Shown here one piece after another: positions 59,401 to 64,000 of a stretch of 64,000 bases of DNA. Each line of letters opens with the position of its first letter. Within the stretch, counting starts at the first letter, position 1. Where the stretch lies: NCBI RefSeq assembly GCF_008630635.1, contig NZ_CP043869.1, positions 1,302,001 through 1,366,000 of the forward strand. Reading direction: 5' to 3'. Both the position numbers and the translations under genes were made by a program. The notes below the pieces were generated by a model that ran no database searches, was not told the DNA's origin, and saw nothing but the letters and a program-made list of their open reading frames with translations. Source of the DNA: Neptunomonas concharum (GTDB lineage: Bacteria; Pseudomonadota; Gammaproteobacteria; Pseudomonadales; Balneatricaceae).

Positions 59401-62400
59401 GGCACGTTCACGGGCGGTAACTTCGAAAACCTCAGTGTAGATACCACCCCGGTAACGACCACGATCATCGATGACGAAGGCACGCCATCGCTGACGATCA
59501 ACGACGTCACCGTCGATGAATCGGCAGGCACGATGACCTTCACCGTCACCCTCAGCACCGCCTCCAGTGGCGATGTAAGCTTCAGCTACGCCTCTGCTGA
59601 TAATGGCAGTGCGTTGGCGGGCGACGACTACACGGCGGTAAGTGGAACCGGCACAATCACAGCGGGTCAGACCACGACCACCATCACGGTGCCGATCCTG
59701 GATGACAACATTGATGAAACGGCCGAGACCTTCCAGCTGAACCTAACGGCGGTAACGTCAGGAGATGCCCAGATCGCCGATGGTCAAGGTATCGGTACCA
59801 TCACCGACGAACCGACCCCAGGACCAGAAGACACGGTTCTGGTATCGATCAGTGGTGACACCTCGGTAGAAGAAGGTGAAGCGCCCGCGGCGTATGTTGT
59901 CACTGTGAGTGAAGCGCCACTGGTCGACATGACGGTCGACATCACCTACAGCTACCTCAGTGCAGAGACAGGGGACATCGTAGCGGCGACCACGCAGGTA
60001 ACGATCCCGGCGGGCAGCACCAGCGTACCGTTCACGGTCGAAACGGTGGACGATGCGTATGCTGAAGGTGCGGAAGACTTTGCGGTGACGATCAGTAACC
60101 CAAGCAGCGGCGGCTTTGAAGCAGCGGCGGTGAACCCCGCGGCTGCGAGTGTCACGACCACGATCAACGACGAAAGCTCACCGACCTCCGAAGACACGGC
60201 AACGATCAGCCTTGCGGGAGATAACAGTGTAATCGAAGGTAATGTAGCGACCTACACAGTTAGCGTAGACCGTATACCGTTAACGGATATGGTGGTGAGT
60301 GTCCAAACGGGCCATGTCACGACAGAAGATGGCGACTATGTACCGTTGCTGACGACGGTAACGATCCCGGCGGGCCAGCAAACGGTCAGCTTCACAGTTA
60401 CGACGACAGACGACAACTTAGCGGAAGCGACAGAGAGCTACACGGTAACGATGACGAATGTCACGGGCGGTGGGTTCGAGAACACGGTGCTGGGCGTAAG
60501 TCAGGTGACGACGGTGATTACGGATGAGCCTGTACCAACGGATCCGGATGCAGACACCGCGATCGTGAGCCTAGTCGGCCCGGGCAGTGTTGTGGAAGGC
60601 GAAGTGACCACGGACTACACCGTGAGCATCACCGAAGCACCGACGGAAGACCTAGTGGTGACGTTTGATTACACCACCACGGATGCGGATGGTAACGACT
60701 ACGTGGCCGTGGGATCTGTGACGATCCTAGCGGGTCAGACCAGCGCGACCTTCCCGATCAGCACGATTGACGACAACTTGGCCGAAGGCAGTGAAGACTT
60801 CACCGTCTCCATCGCCAGCGTCGGTAACGGCGGTCTGGAAGATGTGCGCATCTCCACGACCGAGAACAGCGTCACGACCACCATTACCGATGAAACCGTA
60901 CCAACGGATCCGGATGCAGACACCGCGATCGTGAGCCTGGTTGGCCCGGGCAGTGTTGTGGAAGGCGAAGTGACCACGGACTACACCGTGAGCATCACCG
61001 AAGCACCGACGGAAGACCTAGTGGTGACGTTTGATTACACCACCACGGATGCGGATGGTAACGACTACGTGGCCGTGGGATCTGTGACGATCCTAGCGGG
61101 TCAGACCAGCGCGACCTTCCCGATCAGCACGATTGACGACAACTTGGCCGAAGGCAGTGAAGACTTCACCGTCTCCATCGCCAGCGTCGGTAACGGCGGT
61201 CTGGAAGATGTGCGCATCTCCACGACCGAGAACAGCGTCACGACCACCATTACCGATGAAACCGTACCAACGGATCCGGATGCAGACACCGCGATCGTGA
61301 GCCTGGTTGGCCCAGGCAGTGTTGTGGAAGGCGAAGTGACCACGGACTACACCGTGAGCATCACCGAAGCACCGACGGAAGACCTGGTGGTGACGTTTAG
61401 CTATACCGTAACGGATGCCGATGGCACAGACTACGATCAAGTGGGTTCCGTGACGATCTTAGCCGGTACGACCAGCACGACTTTCACGATTAACACCATC
61501 GATGACAACATTGCCGAAGGTGATGAAGACTTCACGGTCAGCATTGACACCTTAACGAACGGTGGCTTAGAAGATGTACGTGCTTCAACCACCGAGAACA
61601 GCGTCACGACGACCATCAGTGACGAGCCGGTACCGACGGATCCGGATGCTGATACAGCCATCGTGCGTTTAGTCGGCCCGTTAAATGTTGTAGAAGGCTC
61701 GACCACTACAGACTACTCTGTGAGCATTACGCAAGCGCCAGAAACCGACTTGGAAGTCACCTTTAGCTACACGACTACCGATGCGGATGGTAACGACTAC
61801 GTGGCCGTGGGATCTGTGACGATCCCAGCAGGTCAAACGACAGCGACCTTTGCGATCGATACGCTCGATGATAACGTAGTAGAAGGTGATGAAGACTTCA
61901 CCGTCTCTATCAATACCATCCAGAATGGTGGCTTGGAAGATGTTCGCATCTCCACCACACAGAACAGCGTTACCACGACGATCGAAGACAATGATACGGT
62001 TGGCATCAGTGTTAACGACGTTACCGTTAATGAAGATGACGGTAGCATGACCTTCACGGTCACCCTGAGTAATCCAAGCACCTTGCCGGTTACGGTGGAT
62101 TATGCGACTCAGGATGGCACCGCAACGGCGGGTCTGGATTATACGGCCGTTTCTGACACCCTGACCTTTGCACCAGGTGTGACGAGCCTGACGGTCACGA
62201 TTCCTGTGGCGGATGACTTCATTGCCGAAGGTGGCGAGACACTGGATCTGGTGTTAAGTAACCCAACGAACGCTACGATCACAGATGATGTGGGCTTAGG
62301 TATCATCCAAGATGAACCAACCCCAGGCCCAGCGGATACCATCAATGTCACTTTAAGTGGCCCAGCGACGGTTGCCGAAGGCGCGACAGCGACGTACACC

Positions 62401-64000
62401 GTCACCTTAAGTGCAGCAGCGATCACCGATATGGTGGTTGATGTTGTGACCGGCCATGTCACCACCGATAATGGCGACTTGGTGCCGGTGACACAGCAAG
62501 TGACGATCGCGGCAGGTACAACCACCGCGACACTGGATGTGACAAATACCGATGACGCCTATGCAGAAGGCGCCGAAGACTACACCGTTACCTTAACCGG
62601 CTCCTTCGGTGGCGGCGGTTTTGAAGCGGTAAATATCGACACCACACCGGTGACGACCACCATCAATGACAACAGCCCAACCAACCCGGGTGTTGAGCCG
62701 GATGCGGAAGTGATCAATATCACCCTGACAGGGGCCAGCGATGTTGCCGAAGGGGGTACAGCGACGTACACCATCCACTTCGATCAGCCGACGGCAACGC
62801 CAATGGACATCGAAGTGGTCACCGGCCATATCACCACCGAAGATGGCGACCTGGTACCGACGACGTTCACCGTAACGGTGCCGGCGGGGGTCACCAGCCA
62901 CGACTTCACGGTGAGTAACAATGACGACAACCTCTCAGAAGGTGATGAAGACTACAGCGTAGCGCTAACTGGCGTGACCAGCGGCGGTGGTTTTGAAACC
63001 ATCAATGTGAATACCGGTGCCGTGACTACCACCATCACCGATGATGAAGTGCTATCAATCAGCGTGAACGACGTCACCGTTAACGAAGATGCGGGTATCC
63101 TGACCTTCACGGTAAGCTTAAGCGTACCGACGACGGCGGATGTCACCTTCGACTACGCGACAGCGGATAACGGCAGTGCGTTAGCCGGCAGTGACTACAC
63201 CGCGGTCAGCGGCAGTGCAACGATCCCGGCAGGCAGCACACAAGTCACGATCGACGTACCGATCACCGACGACGTGTATCTGGAAAACCCAGAGACCTTC
63301 CTGATCAACCTGACCAACATCAGCAGTGGTGTGGTGGTGAGTGACGCGCAAGGCCAAGGAACCATCCTAGACGATAGCAGCACTTCACCGGAGACCAGTA
63401 CTCTGACGCTTACTTCAACGCCGAGCGTCCAAGAAGGTGGCACGATCACCTACACGGTTGACGTTGACAATGCACCGGTTGGCAGCCCCTTAGTGGTGAC
63501 ACTGGACAATGGCGCCATCATTACGATCCCTGTCGGTGCGACCACTGGCAGCGTTGATGTGACCGCACCGGATGATGTCTATGTAGACCCAGATACCGAC
63601 ATTGTTGTGGGTATTACCAGTGCGACGGGCGGTGAATACGAAGCCCTGGATACCAGTGATACCACGACAACCGTGCTAAGCGACGACAGCGACACCACCA
63701 CGGTGACGTTGGAAGCGACGCCTGCGGTTGAAGAGGGCGGCACCATCACGTACACCGCGACAGTAGACAATGCCCCAGAAGACACCCCACTGGTGATCAC
63801 GCTGGACAACGGCGCGACCATCACTATCCCGGTGGGCGGTACGACCGGCAGTGTAGACGTAACAGCACCGGATGACGTCTATGTCGACCCGGATAGCGAT
63901 ATTGTTGTGGGCATCAGCAGCACGACCGGTGGCAACTACGAGAACTTAGACACTACTGACACAGCCACTACGGTACTCAGTGATGACAGTGACCTCACCA
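44416..64000 (+). CDS. LapA-like giant repeat adhesin (3' end beyond window)
   Basis: An open frame of 6,528 codons without a stop, continuing past the window. ATG 44416 follows GAGGTG. Residues about 1-105 match the retention module of LapA-type adhesins (GTVSFLSGMVYAIQADGTQRLLMLGDEVFADEVIKTG). TAAG at 112-115 is a LapG-type cleavage motif, followed by an AAAAG stretch. From about residue 175, Calx-beta-like domains repeat every 100-120 residues, each ending in a DD..AEG.EDF-type strand with acidic Ca2+ ligands. That gives roughly 50 or more domains. Such proteins are secreted by a type I system, held in the outer membrane by the retention module and released by LapG. The C-terminal RTX/secretion signal, LapBCE and LapD/LapG are not in the window. 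Confidence 0.9.
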   Translation, partial: MSAVVGTVSFLSGMVYAIQADGTQRLLMLGDEVFADEVIKTGPDAQVGITMANGNLVSLSGGQSWFVGAETYTEVKDYPVEDAVATDDIASVDAIQQAILAGVDPTQVTEATAAGNAAAAGGADGNEGSSFEMISRTAAEADPEAGYETIGLNATQNETVFLSEDESAVRPLLRIADVTVDEDAGVMTMTITLSSPATGDVTFNYQSSNNSALSGSDYDSVFGEATIPAGATSVTLTIPIIDDAFAEDPESFLMTITNVSDNVIVEDGEAVGTILDEADASEEDTANFTLTGDAQVEEGGVASYTLSVDIAPETDVTATVQTGNITTDDGDYVPVFTTVTIPAGSTSVDFTVNTNLDDEVEGNETFSVTVSSITGGGFENIAIDTPQVETVIVEPVAPPPTPTTAVVSITGPGSVIEGETTTDYTVTISEPPTAPVIVNFSYTTTDADGNDYVAVNSVVIPAGQTSVTFTIDTIDDAIAEGSEDFTVAIQNVVGGGSVDLSVSGSAGEVTTSIVDETVSGPEDTALVSITGAQSITEGDTSAPFTVSVNQPAGDVTSPITVSLVYTGVAVDGTDFTGVAEVTIPAGSNSIDFTVDTLADSLVEGSESLIITIGSINDTNFENIEADPSAESVSSSIVESSGVQISVNDVTVNEDAGSMTFTVTLSNPSTSPVTVDYATQDGTATAGFDYGAVSGTLTFAPGVTSLTVTIPVADDFIAEGGETLDLVLSNPTNATITDDVGLGIIQDEPTPGPADTINVTLSGPATVAEGATATYTVTLSAAAITDMVVDVVTGHVTTDNGDLVPVTQQVTIAAGTTTATLDVTNIDDAYAEGAEDYTVTLTGSFGGGGFEAVNIDTTPVTTTINDNSPTNPGVEPDAEVINITLTGDSDVAEGGTATYTIHFDQPTATPMDIEVVTGHITTEDGDLVPTTFTVTVPAGVTSHDFTVSNNDDNLEEGDEDYSVALTGVTSGGGFETVNVDTTPASSTIVDDETLSIRVNDVTVNEDAGILTFTVSLSVPTTADVTFDYATADNGSALAGSDYTAVSGSATIPAGSTQVTIDVPITDDVYLENPETFLINLTNISSGVVVSDAQGQGAILDDSSTSPETSTLTLTSTPSVQEGGTITYTVDVDNAPVGSPLVVTLDNGAIITIPVGATTGSVDVTAPDDVYVDPDTDIVVGITSATGGEYEALDTSDTTTTVLSDDSDTTTVTLEATPAVEEGGTITYTATVDNAPEDTPLVITLDNGATITIPVGGTTGSVDVTAPDDVYVDPDSDIVVGISSTTGGNYENVDITDTATTVLSDDSDLTTLSLSGATTVAEGGDATYTLTLSNPAETDMTVDVVTGHITTDDGDLIPTTITVNVPAGASTVDFTVSNNQDTLAEGNENYSVALTGTFTGGNFENLSVDTTPVTTTIIDDEGTPSLTINDVTVDESAGTMTFTVTLSTASSGDVSFSYASADNGSALAGDDYTAVSGTGTITAGQTTTTITVPILDDNIDETAETFQLNLTAVTSGDAQIADGQGIGTITDEPTPGPEDTVLVSISGDTSVEEGEAPAAYVITVSEAPLVDMTVDITYSYLSAETGDIVAATTQVTIPAGSTSVPFTVATVDDAYAEGAEDFAVTISNPSSGGFEAAAVNPAAASVTTTINDESSPTSEDTATISLAGDNSVIEGNVATYTVSVDRIPLTDMVVSVQTGHVTTEDGDYVPLLTTVTIPAGQQTVSFTVTTTDDNLAEATESYTVTMTNVTGGGFENTVLGVSQVTTVITDEPVPTDPDADTAIVSLVGPGSVVEGEVTTDYTVSITEAPTEDLVVTFDYTTTDADGNDYVAVGSVTILAGQTSATFPISTIDDNLAEGSEDFTVSIASVGNGGLEDVRISTTENSVTTTITDETVPTDPDADTAIVSLVGPGSVVEGEVTTDYTVSITEAPTEDLVVTFDYTTTDADGNDYVAVGSVTILAGQTSATFPISTIDDNLAEGSEDFTVSIASVGNGGLEDVRISTTENSVTTTITDETVPTDPDADTAIVSLVGPGSVVEGEVTTDYTVSITEAPTEDLVVTFDYTTTDADGNDYVAVGSVTILAGQTSATFPISTIDDNLAEGSEDFTVSIASVGNGGLEDVRISTTENSVTTTITDETVPTDPDADTAIVSLVGPGSVVEGEVTTDYTVSITEAPTEDLVVTFDYTTTDADGNDYVAVGSVTILAGQTSATFPISTIDDNLAEGSEDFTVSIASVGNGGLEDVRISTTENSVTTTITDETVPTDPDADTAIVSLVGPGSVVEGEVTTDYTVSITEAPTEDLVVTFDYTTTDADGNDYVAVGSVTILAGQTSATFPISTIDDNLAEGSEDFTVSIASVGNGGLEDVRISTTENSVTTTITDETVPTDPDADTAIVSLVGPGSVVEGEVTTDYTVSITEAPTEDLVVTFSYTVTDADGTDYDQVGSVTILAGTTSTTFTINTIDDNIAEGDEDFTVSIDTLTNGGLEDVRASTTENSVTTTISDEPVPTDPDADTAIVRLVGPLNVVEGSTTTDYSVSITQAPETDLEVTFSYTTTDADGNDYVAVGSVTIPAGQTTATFAIDTLDDNVVEGDEDFTVSINTIQNGGLEDVRISTTQNSVTTTIEDNDTVGISVNDVTVNEDDGSMTFTVTLSNPSTLPVTVDYATQDGTATAGLDYTAVSDTLTFAPGVTSLTVTIPVADDFIAEGGETLDLVLSNPTNATITDDVGLGIIQDEPTPGPADTINVTLSGPATVAEGATATYTVTLSAAAITDMVVDVVTGHVTTDNGDLVPVTQQVTIAAGTTTATLDVTNTDDAYAEGAEDYTVTLTGSFGGGGFEAVNIDTTPVTTTINDNSPTNPGVEPDAEVINITLTGASDVAEGGTATYTIHFDQPTATPMDIEVVTGHITTEDGDLVPTTFTVTVPAGVTSHDFTVSNNDDNLSEGDEDYSVALTGVTSGGGFETINVNTGAVTTTITDDEVLSISVNDVTVNEDAGILTFTVSLSVPTTADVTFDYATADNGSALAGSDYTAVSGSATIPAGSTQVTIDVPITDDVYLENPETFLINLTNISSGVVVSDAQGQGTILDDSSTSPETSTLTLTSTPSVQEGGTITYTVDVDNAPVGSPLVVTLDNGAIITIPVGATTGSVDVTAPDDVYVDPDTDIVVGITSATGGEYEALDTSDTTTTVLSDDSDTTTVTLEATPAVEEGGTITYTATVDNAPEDTPLVITLDNGATITIPVGGTTGSVDVTAPDDVYVDPDSDIVVGISSTTGGNYENLDTTDTATTVLSDDSDLTTLSLSGATTVAEGGDATYTLTLSNPAETDMTVDVVTGHITTDDGDLIPTTITVNVPAGASTVDFTVSNNQDTLAEGNENYSVALTGTFTGGNFENLSVDTTPVTTTIIDDEGTPSLTINDVTVDESAGTMTFTVTLSTASSGDVSFSYASADNGSALAGDDYTAVSGTGTITAGQTTTTITVPILDDNIDETAETFQLNLTAVTSGDAQIADGQGIGTITDEPTPGPEDTVLVSISGDTSVEEGEAPAAYVVTVSEAPLVDMTVDITYSYLSAETGDIVAATTQVTIPAGSTSVPFTVETVDDAYAEGAEDFAVTISNPSSGGFEAAAVNPAAASVTTTINDESSPTSEDTATISLAGDNSVIEGNVATYTVSVDRIPLTDMVVSVQTGHVTTEDGDYVPLLTTVTIPAGQQTVSFTVTTTDDNLAEATESYTVTMTNVTGGGFENTVLGVSQVTTVITDEPVPTDPDADTAIVSLVGPGSVVEGEVTTDYTVSITEAPTEDLVVTFDYTTTDADGNDYVAVGSVTILAGQTSATFPISTIDDNLAEGSEDFTVSIASVGNGGLEDVRISTTENSVTTTITDETVPTDPDADTAIVSLVGPGSVVEGEVTTDYTVSITEAPTEDLVVTFDYTTTDADGNDYVAVGSVTILAGQTSATFPISTIDDNLAEGSEDFTVSIASVGNGGLEDVRISTTENSVTTTITDETVPTDPDADTAIVSLVGPGSVVEGEVTTDYTVSITEAPTEDLVVTFSYTVTDADGTDYDQVGSVTILAGTTSTTFTINTIDDNIAEGDEDFTVSIDTLTNGGLEDVRASTTENSVTTTISDEPVPTDPDADTAIVRLVGPLNVVEGSTTTDYSVSITQAPETDLEVTFSYTTTDADGNDYVAVGSVTIPAGQTTATFAIDTLDDNVVEGDEDFTVSINTIQNGGLEDVRISTTQNSVTTTIEDNDTVGISVNDVTVNEDDGSMTFTVTLSNPSTLPVTVDYATQDGTATAGLDYTAVSDTLTFAPGVTSLTVTIPVADDFIAEGGETLDLVLSNPTNATITDDVGLGIIQDEPTPGPADTINVTLSGPATVAEGATATYTVTLSAAAITDMVVDVVTGHVTTDNGDLVPVTQQVTIAAGTTTATLDVTNTDDAYAEGAEDYTVTLTGSFGGGGFEAVNIDTTPVTTTINDNSPTNPGVEPDAEVINITLTGASDVAEGGTATYTIHFDQPTATPMDIEVVTGHITTEDGDLVPTTFTVTVPAGVTSHDFTVSNNDDNLSEGDEDYSVALTGVTSGGGFETINVNTGAVTTTITDDEVLSISVNDVTVNEDAGILTFTVSLSVPTTADVTFDYATADNGSALAGSDYTAVSGSATIPAGSTQVTIDVPITDDVYLENPETFLINLTNISSGVVVSDAQGQGTILDDSSTSPETSTLTLTSTPSVQEGGTITYTVDVDNAPVGSPLVVTLDNGAIITIPVGATTGSVDVTAPDDVYVDPDTDIVVGITSATGGEYEALDTSDTTTTVLSDDSDTTTVTLEATPAVEEGGTITYTATVDNAPEDTPLVITLDNGATITIPVGGTTGSVDVTAPDDVYVDPDSDIVVGISSTTGGNYENLDTTDTATTVLSDDSDLTTLSLSGATTVAEGGDATYTLTLSNPAETDMTVDVVTGHITTDDGDLIPTTITVNVPAGASTVDFTVSNNQDTLAEGNENYSVALTGTFTGGNFENLSVDTTPVTTTIIDDEGTPSLTINDVTVDESAGTMTFTVTLSTASSGDVSFSYASADNGSALAGDDYTAVSGTGTITAGQTTTTITVPILDDNIDETAETFQLNLTAVTSGDAQIADGQGIGTITDEPTPGPEDTVLVSISGDTSVEEGEAPAAYVVTVSEAPLVDMTVDITYSYLSAETGDIVAATTQVTIPAGSTSVPFTVETVDDAYAEGAEDFAVTISNPSSGGFEAAAVNPAAASVTTTINDESSPTSEDTATISLAGDNSVIEGNVATYTVSVDRIPLTDMVVSVQTGHVTTEDGDYVPLLTTVTIPAGQQTVSFTVTTTDDNLAEATESYTVTMTNVTGGGFENTVLGVSQVTTVITDEPVPTDPDADTAIVSLVGPGSVVEGEVTTDYTVSITEAPTEDLVVTFDYTTTDADGNDYVAVGSVTILAGQTSATFPISTIDDNLAEGSEDFTVSIASVGNGGLEDVRISTTENSVTTTITDETVPTDPDADTAIVSLVGPGSVVEGEVTTDYTVSITEAPTEDLVVTFDYTTTDADGNDYVAVGSVTILAGQTSATFPISTIDDNLAEGSEDFTVSIASVGNGGLEDVRISTTENSVTTTITDETVPTDPDADTAIVSLVGPGSVVEGEVTTDYTVSITEAPTEDLVVTFSYTVTDADGTDYDQVGSVTILAGTTSTTFTINTIDDNIAEGDEDFTVSIDTLTNGGLEDVRASTTENSVTTTISDEPVPTDPDADTAIVRLVGPLNVVEGSTTTDYSVSITQAPETDLEVTFSYTTTDADGNDYVAVGSVTIPAGQTTATFAIDTLDDNVVEGDEDFTVSINTIQNGGLEDVRISTTQNSVTTTIEDNDTVGISVNDVTVNEDDGSMTFTVTLSNPSTLPVTVDYATQDGTATAGLDYTAVSDTLTFAPGVTSLTVTIPVADDFIAEGGETLDLVLSNPTNATITDDVGLGIIQDEPTPGPADTINVTLSGPATVAEGATATYTVTLSAAAITDMVVDVVTGHVTTDNGDLVPVTQQVTIAAGTTTATLDVTNTDDAYAEGAEDYTVTLTGSFGGGGFEAVNIDTTPVTTTINDNSPTNPGVEPDAEVINITLTGASDVAEGGTATYTIHFDQPTATPMDIEVVTGHITTEDGDLVPTTFTVTVPAGVTSHDFTVSNNDDNLSEGDEDYSVALTGVTSGGGFETINVNTGAVTTTITDDEVLSISVNDVTVNEDAGILTFTVSLSVPTTADVTFDYATADNGSALAGSDYTAVSGSATIPAGSTQVTIDVPITDDVYLENPETFLINLTNISSGVVVSDAQGQGTILDDSSTSPETSTLTLTSTPSVQEGGTITYTVDVDNAPVGSPLVVTLDNGAIITIPVGATTGSVDVTAPDDVYVDPDTDIVVGITSATGGEYEALDTSDTTTTVLSDDSDTTTVTLEATPAVEEGGTITYTATVDNAPEDTPLVITLDNGATITIPVGGTTGSVDVTAPDDVYVDPDSDIVVGISSTTGGNYENLDTTDTATTVLSDDSDLT
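46351..64000 (+). repeat. Long super-repeats inside the adhesin gene (4,854 bp; first copy 5,952 bp)
   Basis: The anchor GTTAACGA(T/C)GTTACCGTTAA starts at 46351, 52303, 57157 and 62011. Copies 2 and 3 are each 4,854 bp (1,618 codons) and agreed wherever I compared them. Copy 1 is 5,952 bp because it has three more 366-bp units, and it carries scattered base changes. Copy 4 is cut by the window end. All lengths are multiples of three, so the frame is kept. Confidence 0.92.
49735..52296 (+). repeat. Tandem 366-bp (122-codon) Calx-beta units, expanded array
   Basis: Units begin with GATCCGGATGC at 49735, 50101, 50467, 50833, 51199, 51565 and 51931. The first five are almost identical, differing at a few synonymous positions such as CTAGTC/CTGGTT; the sixth and seventh diverge in sequence but keep the 366-bp period. 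The matching arrays in super-repeats 2 (55687, 56053, 56419, 56785) and 3 (60541, 60907, 61273, 61639) have only two of the near-identical units. Confidence 0.93.

Noticed and set aside
46479-63824. Many minus-strand frames of 64-128 codons across the adhesin repeats
   Set aside because: They repeat with exactly the same 366- and 4,854-bp periods as the plus-strand adhesin frame, lack ribosome sites and are low-complexity Val/Ser/Thr translations of its antisense strand. They are shadows of one long coding frame.

Overview
The window looks like chromosome of a marine gammaproteobacterium, probably of the Oceanospirillales/Oceanospirillaceae kind. The basis is gene content and order (pyrD-rmf-rlmL, DUF2835, BolA, DeaD, E. 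coli-type AroA, TRAP transporters, a LapA-type adhesin) and moderate-GC coding sequence. No insertion sequence, prophage or CRISPR array was seen. Genus and species cannot be fixed from the sequence alone.

Layout. 1-1,585: the start of a BON/LysM protein (kbp), a short transcription unit that looks like an undescribed small RNA (about 471-620, minus strand), and a monofunctional prephenate dehydratase. 1,704-9,908: a carboxylate-uptake locus made of a DctB-like sensor kinase, a DctD-like sigma54 activator, a TAXI-family TRAP binding protein, a fused TRAP permease and an L-2-hydroxyglutarate oxidase. The gap before the binding-protein gene holds a clean sigma54 promoter and three copies of one palindrome, so the control circuit can be read directly. 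9,929-23,235: mostly housekeeping genes (HDOD protein, YciC-like membrane protein, riboflavin synthase, epimerase-like SDR, K+ channel, BatD, DUF2835, pyrD, rmf, rlmL, ammonium transporter with two NtrC-like sites, a small monooxygenase-like gene and a divergent LysR regulator).

23,415-28,859: a tightly coupled three-gene SMC operon, jetA-jetB-jetC (kleisin, KITE, SMC-like ATPase), with no JetD nuclease beside it. It could be a chromosomal condensin or a Wadjet relative without its nuclease. 28,845-41,510: two unknown proteins, a DUF3422-bolA pair, aroA, an Aer-like chemoreceptor, DUF465, an ABC exporter, a SlyB-like lipoprotein, a TIGR00266 protein, the DeaD helicase, an unknown gene and an XRE-cupin regulator. 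41,648-42,264: five nearly identical tandem tRNA-Pro(UGG) genes behind one tRNA-Asn(GUU), read from a strong promoter with a GC-rich discriminator. 42,505-44,238: ycaO.

44,416 to the window end: one open frame of at least 6,528 codons. It encodes a LapA-like giant adhesin with an N-terminal retention module, a LapG-type TAAG cleavage motif and about fifty or more Calx-beta-like domains. Its DNA is a nested repeat: 122-codon units (366 bp) inside 1,618-codon super-units (4,854 bp). The first super-unit carries three extra 366-bp units. The C-terminus and any secretion genes lie beyond the window.

The observations most worth following are the nested adhesin repeat, the sRNA-like unit at 471-620, the nuclease-less JetABC operon, the sigma54/palindrome circuit of the TRAP-LhgO locus, and the five-fold tRNA-Pro array.
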